Assembly: GCA_017992605.1 (NCBI GenBank)
Contig: JAGOOG010000015.1
Location: 1 to 46,446 of the forward strand
DNA from: Deltaproteobacteria bacterium
GTDB lineage: Bacteria > Desulfobacterota > Desulfomonilia > UBA1062
Length of the DNA: 46,446 nt
Direction of reading: 5' to 3'
In this document: positions 1 to 8,230 of the stretch, piece by piece
Numbering within the stretch: the stretch's first letter is position 1
How the letters are laid out: each line of letters starts with the position of its first letter
Program-made: the position numbers and the translations under genes
Notes under the pieces: generated by a model
What the model was told of the DNA's origin: nothing
What the model saw: the letters and a program-made list of their open reading frames with translations, nothing else
Databases searched by the model: none

Positions 1-2
1 AT

Positions 3-125
3 GCCTTGGAGAAATTTCAGGAGTCACCCCAGGAGATGGCTCTTCTCAAGGGGAAGGATCAAATGCTTGATGCCATGAAGCTTCTCTTGAAACCCCAGAT
101 TCCTATACACAACATTGTTGGATAG
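3..125 (+). CDS. C-terminal tail of an unidentified protein, cut by the window edge
   Basis: An open frame enters from the left edge and stops at TAG 123-125, giving about 40 residues with a charged, helical look (it starts ALEKFQESPQ and ends IHNIVG). I do not recognise the family. The base composition is clearly AT-richer than the genes from 2 kb onward, which could mean transferred DNA, but the piece is too short to judge. The open frame by itself is weak evidence of a gene. Confidence 0.3.
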   Translation, partial: ALEKFQESPQEMALLKGKDQMLDAMKLLLKPQIPIHNIVG

Positions 126-378
126 GGTGCCGTCGACCTCGTTCCATGTATCACGTTGTAAGCCTGAGTTGTGTCCACTGATGATTATAACTCACACTCG
201 ACACTCTGCCTTTACCGTCGATTTCTCAGACAAACCGATTGTGACAATAACAGTTTGTGGCAATGAAAATTGAGCCATCTGACTATCTGGTATTATTGAA
301 GGAAATGGTGGGCCGCATAGGATTATACTCTTTGCTTTCACTGTCTGTAGGACAGCTTCACCTGTCTGGTATCGCAGC
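126..378. other. Non-coding gap, AT-richer than its surroundings
   Basis: About 250 bases between the left-edge fragment and the end of corA. Short open frames on both strands have no start signal and no protein-like composition. I see no clear terminator for corA here, only a weak five-base inverted repeat (CTGTC/GACAG). Confidence 0.4.
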
Positions 379-1470
379 CTATAACCACCCACGGCGGCGA
401 AACAGGACGAGCATGACCGATGTCACCAGGACGCATATGATCCAGAAGGCCGGGTATCCGAAGACCAGATTCAATTCCGGGAAATAGCGGAAGTTCATGC
501 CGTATACTCCGGCCAGGAACGTCAGCGGTATGAAGATCGTGCCGATGATGGTCAGCACCTTCATGATCTCGTTCATCCTTGTCGAAAGCGATGACATGTA
601 CGTATCGATCAGGTCGCTCGAGATCTCCCGATAGGTCTCTACGAGTTCAATGATCTGGATGACATGATCGTACAGATCCCGCAGATAGACACGACTGGTA
701 TCGCTCATGCACTCATGGGTATCTCGTTGGAGTGAGGAAACCACATCACGCAAGGGCCACAGCATACGATGAATCGACATCAGGTCACGTTTCAGCTGGT
801 GGATCTTGTTTATAAGGTCCGGCCTGATGCGGTCCACGACGAGATCCTCTAGGGTCTCTGAAAGATCGCTGTAGTATTCGAGTATGGGGTAATAACTGTC
901 TGTCACTGCATCCAGGAGTGTATATGCAAGAAAGCTCGCGTCATTCGTCCGCAATCGTGATCCCTTCTCCTTGATCCTTTGGTATATGGGATTCCATAAT
1001 TCGTTCGGGGACTGTTGAAAGGTCAACACGGTCTTGTGACCCACAAACATGGAAAGCTGCTCGTTTTTCAGCACCCCTTCCCTGACCTTTAACGTTCGGG
1101 CAACGATGAACAATCGGGCCAGATATTCACTGTTCTCTCCGCCATAAGACTCGATCTTGGGCCTCTGCCTGGCGTGGAGGATATCCTCGACCGCCAGTGG
1201 GTGGAGATCATACTTCTTTGCCAGTGCTTGAATGGCCTTGAGGTTCGAAAGCCCTTCCACGTTGATCCACCGTACTGCCGACCAGTCAGGTCGATGATGC
1301 TCTATGAAATCATCCAGGTCGCTGATCTGCTTCATCGTGACATTATCCGGCCCGTAGTCGATGCACATGATCGTTGCCGGTCCGGTATCCATGGGAAGAT
1401 CGGCGATGTCATCGTGTTCTATCCCCGGAGAAGCGCCGAGCCAGTCGAAATGCTGATCAGTCCGTGTCAT
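379..1470 (-). CDS. corA: CorA family divalent cation (Mg2+/Co2+) channel
   Basis: This is an inner-membrane pentameric magnesium channel. The 363-residue protein has the long N-terminal cytoplasmic region expected for CorA, then two C-terminal membrane segments. The signature Gly-Met-Asn lies at about residues 324-326, at the end of the first segment (LTFLAGVYGMNF), and a basic tail (FRRRGWL) closes the protein. A longer frame starts at 1488, but its first codons contain the Shine-Dalgarno GGAGGA placed seven bases before ATG 1470, so 1470 is preferred. The gene stands alone on the minus strand. I see no M-box-like leader upstream. Transport of other divalent ions such as zinc (ZntB-like) cannot be excluded. 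Confidence 0.95.
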   Translation of the reverse strand: MTRTDQHFDWLGASPGIEHDDIADLPMDTGPATIMCIDYGPDNVTMKQISDLDDFIEHHRPDWSAVRWINVEGLSNLKAIQALAKKYDLHPLAVEDILHARQRPKIESYGGENSEYLARLFIVARTLKVREGVLKNEQLSMFVGHKTVLTFQQSPNELWNPIYQRIKEKGSRLRTNDASFLAYTLLDAVTDSYYPILEYYSDLSETLEDLVVDRIRPDLINKIHQLKRDLMSIHRMLWPLRDVVSSLQRDTHECMSDTSRVYLRDLYDHVIQIIELVETYREISSDLIDTYMSSLSTRMNEIMKVLTIIGTIFIPLTFLAGVYGMNFRYFPELNLVFGYPAFWIICVLVTSVMLVLFRRRGWL

Positions 1471-2018
1471 CGCTTTATCCTCCTCCATGATTTCATGCAG
1501 TCCATGAGCTCATCATAGTCTTTCATCGAGCACCCAATGCCACCCCGGAGTTCAGGACAGAGGTTTTTCACATCATATCATAAACCAAACCCCCCTGATT
1601 TCCCTTTTCGCAATTTGAGATTGATGAACAGCTCTTTGGTGTACGCGTGATCAATGTTCATTCAAACTCTATGAGTCCAATTATAATCGCACGCGGGACC
1701 TTCGTTCTCTGAGGATCTGCCTTCCTAGGTCGGTTGGAATCGTGACGATTTTCTCATGAACTCACGAATGGGCAGCAAGGCATTGAAAACGTCTCAGGCA
1801 TCACAGCCCGATCTTGGACCAGACATGGGTTATCTGCGCTCTATGGGAGATTTATGAGCCGGAGTGACTGGATAGTCCATGCCAGGACATGTTCTTCGTC
1901 CTTTTTGATGAATCGATCCATGGTCATAACCCTGCCGAAGCATCAATTCATCGTTCACTTGATTGTCCAGAAGACATCCCTCACCGCTCTCGTGGAAGAC
2001 TCCGACCAGTCATTTCCA
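1471..2018. other. Long intergenic region between divergent corA and the dehydratase pair
   Basis: About 550 bases with no convincing reading frame. It holds AT-rich patches, for example around 1682-1687 (TATAAT), but none has a properly spaced -35 box. The corA promoter should lie here on the minus strand but could not be pinned down. No known riboswitch or RNA gene was recognised. Confidence 0.4.
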
Positions 2019-2047
2019 TTGTCTTCACAGTAAACAGTGTTTATAGT
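2019..2047 (+). promoter_or_regulatory. Sigma-70 type promoter of the dehydratase pair
   Basis: TTGTCT (2019-2024), a 17-base spacer and TATAGT (2042-2047) match the -35/-10 consensus at four and five of six positions. Transcription would start near 2054, just before the AAAGGA ribosome site at 2056-2061, which gives a very short leader. The spacer contains a direct repeat, ACAGT-AA-ACAGT, that could be a regulator site. Confidence 0.5.
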
Positions 2048-2069
2048 TCGGGGCGAAAGGACATCTCCC

Positions 2070-3182
2070 GTGAAGGATCTCCTGACGACCCTGTCCGGAA
2101 TGAAGGCCGGCGGCCGGCGCCTCATCGGCTGCTTCCCGCTCTACCCGCCCCTGGAGCTGTTCCATTCCTTCGGTCTCACGCCCGTGGTCCTCTGGGGCAT
2201 GAGGGATGCGGTCAGGGACTACGCGACCAGCGACCGCCACGTCCAGAACTATGCCTGCCAGGTGGCCCGGGCGCTGACCGGCTTCGTCATCGAGAGGGGG
2301 CCGGGCCTGTTCGATGAGCTCTTCATGTACAATGCCTGCGACACCCTGAGGAACCTGCCCGAGATCATCGCGGCAGGCCTCAAGAGCGGAGGGGCCGAAC
2401 TCCCCCTCCTCCGCCTGCACGTGCCGGCCCTGCCCGAGGGCCGCACCGGCTCCCGAGAATACCTCAGAAGGCGTTTGCGGACCCTCGTAGCGGACCTGGA
2501 ACGGTTCACCGGGAGGCCATTCTCTGCGGATGCCTTTGCAGAAAGCCTGGCTATCCATGAAAGACACCGTTCGCTCTGTCGGAAGGTCGAAGCGCTGAGC
2601 GCCGCAGGCACCGTGCCCTCTTCCGTGGCCGCACCTCTCCTGGAGCGTGCCCATTTCATGGCCGTCGAGGATCACACCGCCATGCTGGAAGACATGGTCT
2701 CACGCAGCGACAGTGGCGCGAGGAAAGCCCCGGGCGCGCGGGTCATGGTGAGCGGGATCCAGAACCCACCGGCCGCCCTGCTGGAGGTCATGGATGCCTC
2801 CGGGCTCACGATTGCCGCCAACGACATCGCCACCTTGGCGCGGTCCTACGGGACCAGTCCCGCAGGCAGCGACCCCCTGGACTACTACTGCTCCTTCTAC
2901 TTCGACCACTACCCCTGCACCACCTTCCTGCCCGCAGGGGACCGCCGGATCGAGCTGCTCAGGCAGCGCATACGGGAAAACAATGTCAGGGGCCTCATCG
3001 TGTTCGCGGAAAAGTTCTGCGAGTACGAGTATTTCGAGCTTCCCTATCTCCAGGACACGCTCAAGGCCGAGGGCGTCACCACCCTGTTCCTGGAGCTCGG
3101 CGCCGATGACCTTGGCAACCTCATGCCCTTCAGGACCCGCATCGAGGCCTTTGCCGATATCGTCAGGGATACCAGACCCTGA
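2070..3182 (+). CDS. 2-hydroxyacyl-CoA dehydratase / benzoyl-CoA reductase family subunit (HgdB/BcrB-like)
   Basis: This 370-residue protein is one of two paralogous 4Fe-4S subunits of the HgdAB/BcrBC superfamily. Such enzymes use a single electron to drive dehydration of 2-hydroxyacyl-CoA or reduction of aromatic acyl-CoA. Cluster-type cysteines sit in LIGCFPLYPP near residue 21, in NACDTLRNLPE, and in the C-terminal block EKFCEYEYFELPYL, which is typical of the family. GTG 2070 is chosen because AAAGGA lies eight bases upstream and because the longer start at 2037 would fall inside the promoter. The partner gene follows after 13 bases. The substrate cannot be told from sequence. The ATP-dependent activator (HgdC-type) normally needed is not in this window. 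Confidence 0.8.
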   Translation: MKDLLTTLSGMKAGGRRLIGCFPLYPPLELFHSFGLTPVVLWGMRDAVRDYATSDRHVQNYACQVARALTGFVIERGPGLFDELFMYNACDTLRNLPEIIAAGLKSGGAELPLLRLHVPALPEGRTGSREYLRRRLRTLVADLERFTGRPFSADAFAESLAIHERHRSLCRKVEALSAAGTVPSSVAAPLLERAHFMAVEDHTAMLEDMVSRSDSGARKAPGARVMVSGIQNPPAALLEVMDASGLTIAANDIATLARSYGTSPAGSDPLDYYCSFYFDHYPCTTFLPAGDRRIELLRQRIRENNVRGLIVFAEKFCEYEYFELPYLQDTLKAEGVTTLFLELGADDLGNLMPFRTRIEAFADIVRDTRP

Positions 3183-3195
3183 AAGGAAGGACGGC

Positions 3196-4482
3196 ATGAC
3201 CCAGGACACGCCCGCAGACGGATTCAGAAAGACCTCGTCCGGCAAGAGGCTCACCGGGATCATGATGAACGACTACCTGCAGCTCCACCAGAGGGCATCC
3301 CGGGGCGCCTTCGTGGTGTGGATCGCCATCGTCGTCCCGGCCGAGATCTTCGCGGGCTTTGACAACGTTGTCTATGCCGTCCCGGAGAGCCATGCGGCCA
3401 TGAGCGCAGGCAAGGGGGCCGGTGCCGTGCTGTGCGAAAAGGCGGAGAAGGCCGGTTACTCGCCCGACCTGTGCTCGTACGCCCGCATCGACCTGGGCAC
3501 GGCGCTGGACGGGGGCAGGGACTCCCCCTCTATGGGCATGCCCAGGCCGCACCTGCTCGTGAGCAACACCAACAACTGCTCGCTGCTGGCCAAGTGGTTC
3601 GACGTCTACCACCGGATGTGGGGCACGCCGCACTTCATCCTGGACATCCCGTTCTGCTACGAGGAACAGACCCACGATGACTTCACCTACATCAGGGGCC
3701 AGTTCGCCGATCTCGTCCGTACCATCGAGGAGCTCTCGGGCCAGCGCTTCGACGAGTCGAAGGCCCGGGAGGCGGTGCGCCTCTCCAGTGAGGCACTCAG
3801 GGAGTGGAAACGCTTCACCTCACTGGCGCGGCACAGGCCTTCGCCCATCACGGCATTTGACTCCTTCGTGCAGATGGCGCCCATCCTCACGTCCCGCGGC
3901 ACACAGCAGCTCCTCGACCACTACCGGATGCTGGCCGACGAAACTGAGGAGCAGGTTAAACGGGGTGTGTTCCCGGTCCCAGAGGAGCGCTACCGGCTCC
4001 TGTGGGACAACATCGCGCCGTGGCACCAGCTCAGGAAGATGTCCAGCAGGCTCTCCGCGCTGGGGGCCAACATCACCACGGCCAGCTACACCTACTGCAT
4101 CGGATCTGTGGAAGGGACCTTTGACATGTACGCCTACGACGACGGCGATCCCTTCACCTGGCTCGCCCGCCTGCAGAACTTCTCGGTCTGTCCCCACGGC
4201 ATGGCGCTGCGCGCACGGGCCATGAGGCAGGCCATCGAGCGCAACGGCATCGACGGGGTGGTGTTCGCCAGCAACCGCAGCTGCAAGGTGTATTCGATCA
4301 TTCAGATGGACCAGATGCGCTTCGTCCGTGACGAGATCGGGGTGCCGGCGGTGATGATCGACGTGGACCACGCCGACGAACGCAAGTACAGCGAGGAGGC
4401 ATCCTTCGTCAGGCTCGAGGCGCTGCTCGAGACCATCGATGCCAGACGGAGGGAAGAGGAGCATGGGCAGGCACCATCCTGA
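3196..4482 (+). CDS. 2-hydroxyacyl-CoA dehydratase family subunit (HgdA/BcrC-like)
   Basis: This is the second subunit of the pair, 428 residues. The N-terminal region (VPAEIFAGFDNVVYAVPE), the LCSYARIDLG stretch, the NTNNCSLLAKW motif and a C-terminal NRSCKVYSIIQ followed by GVPAVMIDVDHAD are all family hallmarks. ATG 3196 has GGAAGG six bases upstream. It lies in the same operon as the preceding subunit and ends only 13 bases from the convergent gene at 4496. Together the two would form a heterodimer binding 4Fe-4S clusters in the cytoplasm. Which subunit carries the substrate iron site is not decided by the sequence alone. Confidence 0.8.
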   Translation: MTQDTPADGFRKTSSGKRLTGIMMNDYLQLHQRASRGAFVVWIAIVVPAEIFAGFDNVVYAVPESHAAMSAGKGAGAVLCEKAEKAGYSPDLCSYARIDLGTALDGGRDSPSMGMPRPHLLVSNTNNCSLLAKWFDVYHRMWGTPHFILDIPFCYEEQTHDDFTYIRGQFADLVRTIEELSGQRFDESKAREAVRLSSEALREWKRFTSLARHRPSPITAFDSFVQMAPILTSRGTQQLLDHYRMLADETEEQVKRGVFPVPEERYRLLWDNIAPWHQLRKMSSRLSALGANITTASYTYCIGSVEGTFDMYAYDDGDPFTWLARLQNFSVCPHGMALRARAMRQAIERNGIDGVVFASNRSCKVYSIIQMDQMRFVRDEIGVPAVMIDVDHADERKYSEEASFVRLEALLETIDARRREEEHGQAPS

Positions 4483-4499
4483 ACGACCCGGATGTTCAG
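4479..4499. terminator. Small hairpin shared by two convergent genes
   Basis: CTGAAC (4479-4484) and GTTCAG (4494-4499) form a six-base inverted repeat with a nine-base loop. It contains the stop codons of both convergent genes. There is no T-run, so at best it is a weak bidirectional terminator. Confidence 0.25.
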
Positions 4500-5227
4500 T
4501 ACCCGATGTGCGTGTGGGGCTGCCCGGCTCCTTCCCGGCTTCGGGCCCAGCACGCGAGGTCGCTCAATGCCGTCGATTCCATGAGATAGCGCACCCCGTA
4601 GAGAACCGCCCTCTGCCGGATCTCGCCCATGAGCTCCGCAGGCGTACCGGGAGGTCGGGGACGGGCCGGGTCGAGACTGGACACATACCCCCACATGTGG
4701 AGCAGGGCGTTCATGAGCCGGCCCTGTGCCGGTGGGGTTCGCAGCGCTTCCGTCAGGACGCGGGCCAGTTCCTGGAAATGGTCCGGCGTCTTCGTGCCTG
4801 ACGCCTCGGACCCGATGTGCCTGTAGAGATCCGGATCCCGGGCCAGGATAGAGTACTTGTGCTGGGCCCAGAGCTGCTGGGCATTGCCCGGAAGGGGGAT
4901 GCGGCCCTGGGGCTTCGTGCTGTATTTCCCTTTCAGGATAACGAACTGCTCGTGGGGGTGGTCGACGTAAGCGCCCGGCCAGGGTGACGTCTCTTCGGCC
5001 GGTGAGGGGCTCATATGGCGGTACCCTCGCAGCAGCATCTCCTGGACGATGAGATCATGCCTGAGAACCAGCGCCCCCATGCAGGCGCTCCACCGCAGGG
5101 TCTCGGGGTGACGGGCATAGCCCCTTCTGCCGCCCCCGATGACGGAGAAGAGGGCGTGCACCTCTCGATGTTCACCGAGCAGGCTCTCGCGGTTCAGATA
5201 ACCGGGATTGATGTCCCAGACTCTCAT
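4496..5227 (-). CDS. Pyrimidine-dimer DNA glycosylase domain fused to DUF1722
   Basis: The N-terminal half (MRVWDINPGYLNRESLLGEH, then GYARHPETLRW) matches the pyrimidine-dimer glycosylase family named for T4 endonuclease V-like repair of UV damage. The C-terminal half (AQQLWAQHKYSILARDPDLY onward) matches DUF1722, a domain often found near photolyase genes. At 243 residues the length fits both domains in one chain. It probably acts in the cytoplasm on UV photoproducts, but the DUF1722 role is unknown. The gene is convergent with the dehydratase pair and 44 bases downstream of the Spy/CpxP-like gene on the same strand. Confidence 0.7.
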   Translation of the reverse strand: MRVWDINPGYLNRESLLGEHREVHALFSVIGGGRRGYARHPETLRWSACMGALVLRHDLIVQEMLLRGYRHMSPSPAEETSPWPGAYVDHPHEQFVILKGKYSTKPQGRIPLPGNAQQLWAQHKYSILARDPDLYRHIGSEASGTKTPDHFQELARVLTEALRTPPAQGRLMNALLHMWGYVSSLDPARPRPPGTPAELMGEIRQRAVLYGVRYLMESTALSDLACWARSREGAGQPHTHIGY

Positions 5228-5271
5228 GAGGATGTCGGACCCTTGACCATCGAGGTGCCTTCAGCGGCAGC

Positions 5272-5751
5272 CTACCAATTCCGCCTGCCCTTCTTGTCTG
5301 GCCGTTCATCGAACTGTTTCCGGCCCTTCTCGTCCTTCCTCTCCATCCGTTGATGGGCCTTGCCCTCAAGGGTTCTGAACCTGTCGTGGCCCAGGATCTT
5401 GCGCACCTCGATGAGGTACCGCATTCGCTCCGAGGTGAGCTTGCGCCGCTTCTCCTCGACCTTCCTGAGCTGGGCCTTGGCTGCGTCCTCGTTAAAGGGT
5501 TCCCGGTACATGATGTCGTCAAGCCTGCTGCGCTCCTTCTCCAGTTCGGCCTTGGTGTCTATGAGCTCTTCCCGGTTGCGGGCATACAGGCTGTCCAGCT
5601 CACGCTGTTCCTGTCGAGTCAAGGAGAGGTCTCTGGAGACGCCGGGGTCTCTCCACCATCTGCCCGGGTTCACATCCTGCGCGCCGACTGCCCCTGCCCC
5701 TGCAAGCACGGCCATGAGAAAGAGCATCCCGATAAGCGTTTTTTTCTTCAT
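5272..5751 (-). CDS. Periplasmic Spy/CpxP/ZraP-like stress protein
   Basis: This 159-residue protein has a clear signal peptide (MKKKTLIGMLFLMAVLAGAG, cleavage near AVGAQ). It is followed by a highly charged, all-helical region with long Arg/Glu/Lys heptad-like stretches, which resembles Spy/CpxP/heavy-metal-sensor proteins. A second segment (FNEDAAKAQLRKVEEKRRKL) fits the hook-shaped helical fold of that family. The exact LTxxQ motif is replaced by SLTRQEQRELDSLY. It is the last gene of a three-gene unit after an ECF sigma factor and its anti-sigma factor. In such units this protein often acts as chaperone or metal sensor for the anti-sigma factor. Confidence 0.65.
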   Translation of the reverse strand: MKKKTLIGMLFLMAVLAGAGAVGAQDVNPGRWWRDPGVSRDLSLTRQEQRELDSLYARNREELIDTKAELEKERSRLDDIMYREPFNEDAAKAQLRKVEEKRRKLTSERMRYLIEVRKILGHDRFRTLEGKAHQRMERKDEKGRKQFDERPDKKGRRNW

Positions 5752-5773
5752 ATCGCATGTCCTCGCACAGCGT

Positions 5774-6307
5774 TCATGTCTTCAACGCCTCGTCCCCATT
5801 GGATCCCAGGGGGATGAGGAATTCGAAAAAATCTTCATCCAGGCTCACGTCCGGGTCCGGTATGATCTCCGAGTAGGCCGCCGGAAGGGGGTCGTTCTCC
5901 AGGGCCCTGACCTCGGCCAGAAGCACCTCGTCCTGGGCGGTCTCGTGGGCGAGGTTCGACCCGTCCACACCCTGGAGCCCTCCGGGAAACGGGCGTCCCA
6001 GCAGGAAGACCACCACGATGACTACCGTGGCAATGGCGACGGCCCCGCCCAGAGACCACCTCACGAGCCTCCCCATGGCACTGGCCGGCTGCTCCGCCGG
6101 GAGGACGACCCTTTGCCGGGATGAGGGGATATGCCGCTCGGCCCGCTCGGACAGCACGGCCAGCCGTGAAGCGAGGCTGGCCCTGGCCTGGACACATGCC
6201 GGACAGGTCGAGAGGTGTTCCCTCTCGCCCGTCGAGAGCTCGCGGTCATCGACGATGGAGGCTATGATGCGCCCGGGATCGAGGTGCGCCTCGTTTCCTC
6301 TGTTCAC
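5774..6307 (-). CDS. Membrane-anchored zinc-finger anti-sigma factor
   Basis: In this 177-residue protein the cytoplasmic N-terminal part carries a HxxxCxxC motif (EHLSTCPACVQ), the hallmark of ZAS-domain anti-sigma factors. A single membrane segment (GGAVAIATVVIVVVFLLG) lies at about residues 88-106, and an acidic periplasmic tail follows. Its start overlaps the end of the sigma gene by four bases (ATGA), so the two are translationally coupled, as expected for a cognate pair. The tail may sense envelope state together with the Spy/CpxP-like protein encoded next. Confidence 0.8.
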   Translation of the reverse strand: MNRGNEAHLDPGRIIASIVDDRELSTGEREHLSTCPACVQARASLASRLAVLSERAERHIPSSRQRVVLPAEQPASAMGRLVRWSLGGAVAIATVVIVVVFLLGRPFPGGLQGVDGSNLAHETAQDEVLLAEVRALENDPLPAAYSEIIPDPDVSLDEDFFEFLIPLGSNGDEALKT

Positions 6308-6912
6308 GACTCCTCCTGTGCGGGCAGCCCATAGCGAGGCCCGACTACCTTGAACTTTTCTATGGCACGATACAGGTGAGTCTTGACCGTGCTCTCGTTC
6401 CTTCCCAGCGCCGCCGCGATCTCCTGGATACCCAGGTGGTCGAGGAACCGCAGCCGGAAGACCTCGCGCTGGAGCGAGGGCAGGGAGGCGAGAAATCCAT
6501 TGAGCCCCGCCCAGAACCGGCTGGCAGCGAGGTGGTCGAATTCGTCCGGGCCCGAATCAGGGCAGTCTTCGGGCGCCTCGTCGTGGTTGAGGCCGAACAG
6601 GGATGCGAGCCTGCGCCTGCGCATGAAGTCCCTGACACGATTCAGGGCTATACGGTAGAGCCAGGCCCTGAAAAGCCCGGGGTCCCTCAGCGAGGCGAGT
6701 CCGCGGTATGCGCTCAGGAACACGTCCTGAACGACGTCCTCCGCGTCCGCCCTGTTCTGCATCCGTGCGTACACCATACGGAATAGCGCCTCCTGGTGAA
6801 TGGCTACGAGCCGTTCGAAGGACCACCTGTCGCCCCCGGTCGCGGCCCTGACGAGGGAGATGATCTCCCCGGCCTCGCCACCCTCGTGTTCCCTGGTTCC
6901 ATCTCCACGCAT
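6304..6912 (-). CDS. ECF-type RNA polymerase sigma factor
   Basis: This 202-residue protein has region 2 (LFRMVYARMQNRADAEDVVQ, then FLSAYRGL and FRAWLYRIALNRVRDFMRR) and region 4 (LPSLQREVFRLRFLDHLG, then IAAALGRNESTVKTHLYRAI). The layout fits the extracytoplasmic-function group. It heads the unit sigma/anti-sigma/Spy-like and probably autoregulates it. Start choice is uncertain: GTG 6918 and ATG 6912 are both open and neither has a strong ribosome site; ATG 6912 is given. The promoter should lie in 6913-7031, but I could not identify the two boxes with confidence. Confidence 0.85.
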   Translation of the reverse strand: MRGDGTREHEGGEAGEIISLVRAATGGDRWSFERLVAIHQEALFRMVYARMQNRADAEDVVQDVFLSAYRGLASLRDPGLFRAWLYRIALNRVRDFMRRRRLASLFGLNHDEAPEDCPDSGPDEFDHLAASRFWAGLNGFLASLPSLQREVFRLRFLDHLGIQEIAAALGRNESTVKTHLYRAIEKFKVVGPRYGLPAQEES

Positions 6913-7031
6913 CGCCACAGCATTCTACCGGCACCGAGTATTCACGTCCGTCCCTTGCGTAGCCCTTCTACCGTTTCAGACGCCCGTGTCCTCATTTTTG
7001 TCTACATGATACTCCTTCCATGCAGCCTGTG

Positions 7032-7517
7032 TCATCTCTCCGGCACCCTCATGATGCGCGGCCGATGGCCGGTCAGAGACAGGAACCGCTCCAGGCCTTC
7101 CCGGGAGATGACCAGGGTGCTCGTGTTCACCAGGGGGTGGCACTGTATGGCGTCACAACGCCAGAGGCCCTCGTCCACGACGACCTCCACCCTGCGCCGC
7201 AAGTCGTTGAGAACAGCCAGGATGGTCACGGAACCGGGCGTGATGCCGAGATACTCCATGAGGCGCTCGGAGGACGCGAAGCTCAGGCCCTTTGCACCGA
7301 GGGCCAGCTCAAGCCCCTTGATGTCCACGTTCATCGAGGCCCCCACGGTGACCAGGATATGGCGCCTGGCCCTGCGGTCACGCAGAAACAGGTTCTTCGT
7401 CCCGGCAGAGCCCCCGGGGATGTCGAGGCAGTCCGCCTGTTCGCAGGTGAAGACCGCGTGGTGGTCGTAGCGGTCATATGGTATCCCGTGCCCGCCGAGA
7501 AATTCATAGATGTCCAT
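7032..7517 (-). CDS. YbaK/ProX-type aminoacyl-tRNA deacylase (Ala-tRNA-Pro editing)
   Basis: This 161-residue single-domain protein belongs to the YbaK/ProRS-INS superfamily. The conserved GTKNLFLRDRRARRHILVT block, the SFASSERLMEYLGITPGSVT block and the late NTSTLVIS strand match ProX/PrdX proteins, which hydrolyse mischarged Ala-tRNA-Pro in trans. A longer frame begins with TTG at 7556, overlapping the upstream gene. ATG 7517 has GAGGG eight bases upstream and is preferred. It is the last gene of the redox cluster that begins at 10681; its link to the redox genes is not obvious. Confidence 0.8.
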   Translation of the reverse strand: MDIYEFLGGHGIPYDRYDHHAVFTCEQADCLDIPGGSAGTKNLFLRDRRARRHILVTVGASMNVDIKGLELALGAKGLSFASSERLMEYLGITPGSVTILAVLNDLRRRVEVVVDEGLWRCDAIQCHPLVNTSTLVISREGLERFLSLTGHRPRIMRVPER

Positions 7518-7548
7518 GTCCCGAGCCCTCAGGTCCGTCTCGCCTCGG

Positions 7549-8223
7549 TCAGTCAAACCCGTACCACCTGGCGATGTTCGAGATCTCTTCCCGGGGGCTT
7601 TCCACCCTGTTGGCGGGAAAGTCAGGGTCCGGATAGCCGATGGCGATAGAGATGAGGATGCGTTTCGAATCCGGGATATTGAGGAGCGAGCGGAGACTCG
7701 CGGGATACATGACCCCCTGGTCCTCGATGCAGGTCCCCAGGCCGAAGGAGAGCGCCGCCAGGCAGATGCTCTGCATGACCGCGCCGATGTCCATGAGCGG
7801 GCCCGACTCGCTCAGCGCCGTGTCCGTGAGGACGATGATCGCAGCAGGGGCATCGAAGAAACGGAATCCCCGTTCCATCCAGGCCGAGCGCTTCTCCCTG
7901 TCTTCGCGCGGGATGCCCATGAGCCGGAAGATCCTCCTTGCCACCTCCACCTGCCGCTCCCGGAAGACGCTCCGGTTCGGCCAGCCCGTGATGACGTGCT
8001 CGGGCTGGATCATGACCCCGCCCCTGAGCATCTTCACGTTCTCTCTCGCCACCGTCTTGAGCACGTCGCCGGAGACGACCGCGAACTCCCACGGCTGGGT
8101 GTTCATGGTGGAGGGAGCCCGACAGGCGATCTCGAGAACCTTTTCCAGAATGTCCCGGGGGACCGGGTCGGGCTTGAACCCCCGGATGCTCTTTCTGTTC
8201 AATATCGCTGTCCGGATGTCCAT
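7549..8223 (-). CDS. Nitroreductase family protein (FMN-dependent)
   Basis: This 224-residue protein starts MDIRTAILNRKSIRGF, the classic nitroreductase opening with the Arg-Lys-Ser-Ile-Arg phosphate-binding pattern for FMN. Further family blocks are CRAPSTMNTQPWEF, the mid GAVMQSICLAALSFGLGTC helix and the late SIAIGYPD. The members reduce nitro groups, quinones or enones with NAD(P)H. The true substrate is unknown. ATG 8223 was taken because upstream codons in the same frame run antisense-like and low-complexity. It follows the second nitroreductase gene by seven bases, so both probably sit on one transcript. Confidence 0.85.
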   Translation of the reverse strand: MDIRTAILNRKSIRGFKPDPVPRDILEKVLEIACRAPSTMNTQPWEFAVVSGDVLKTVARENVKMLRGGVMIQPEHVITGWPNRSVFRERQVEVARRIFRLMGIPREDREKRSAWMERGFRFFDAPAAIIVLTDTALSESGPLMDIGAVMQSICLAALSFGLGTCIEDQGVMYPASLRSLLNIPDSKRILISIAIGYPDPDFPANRVESPREEISNIARWYGFD

Positions 8224-8230
8224 GGGGGTC

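Noticed and set aside
1471-2018. Magnesium riboswitch (M-box) upstream of corA
   Set aside because: No recognisable conserved M-box segments or terminator were found on the minus strand.
2037-2069. Upstream GTG start for the dehydratase subunit
   Set aside because: It would lie within the promoter spacer and -10 box, while GTG 2070 has a ribosome site at the right distance.
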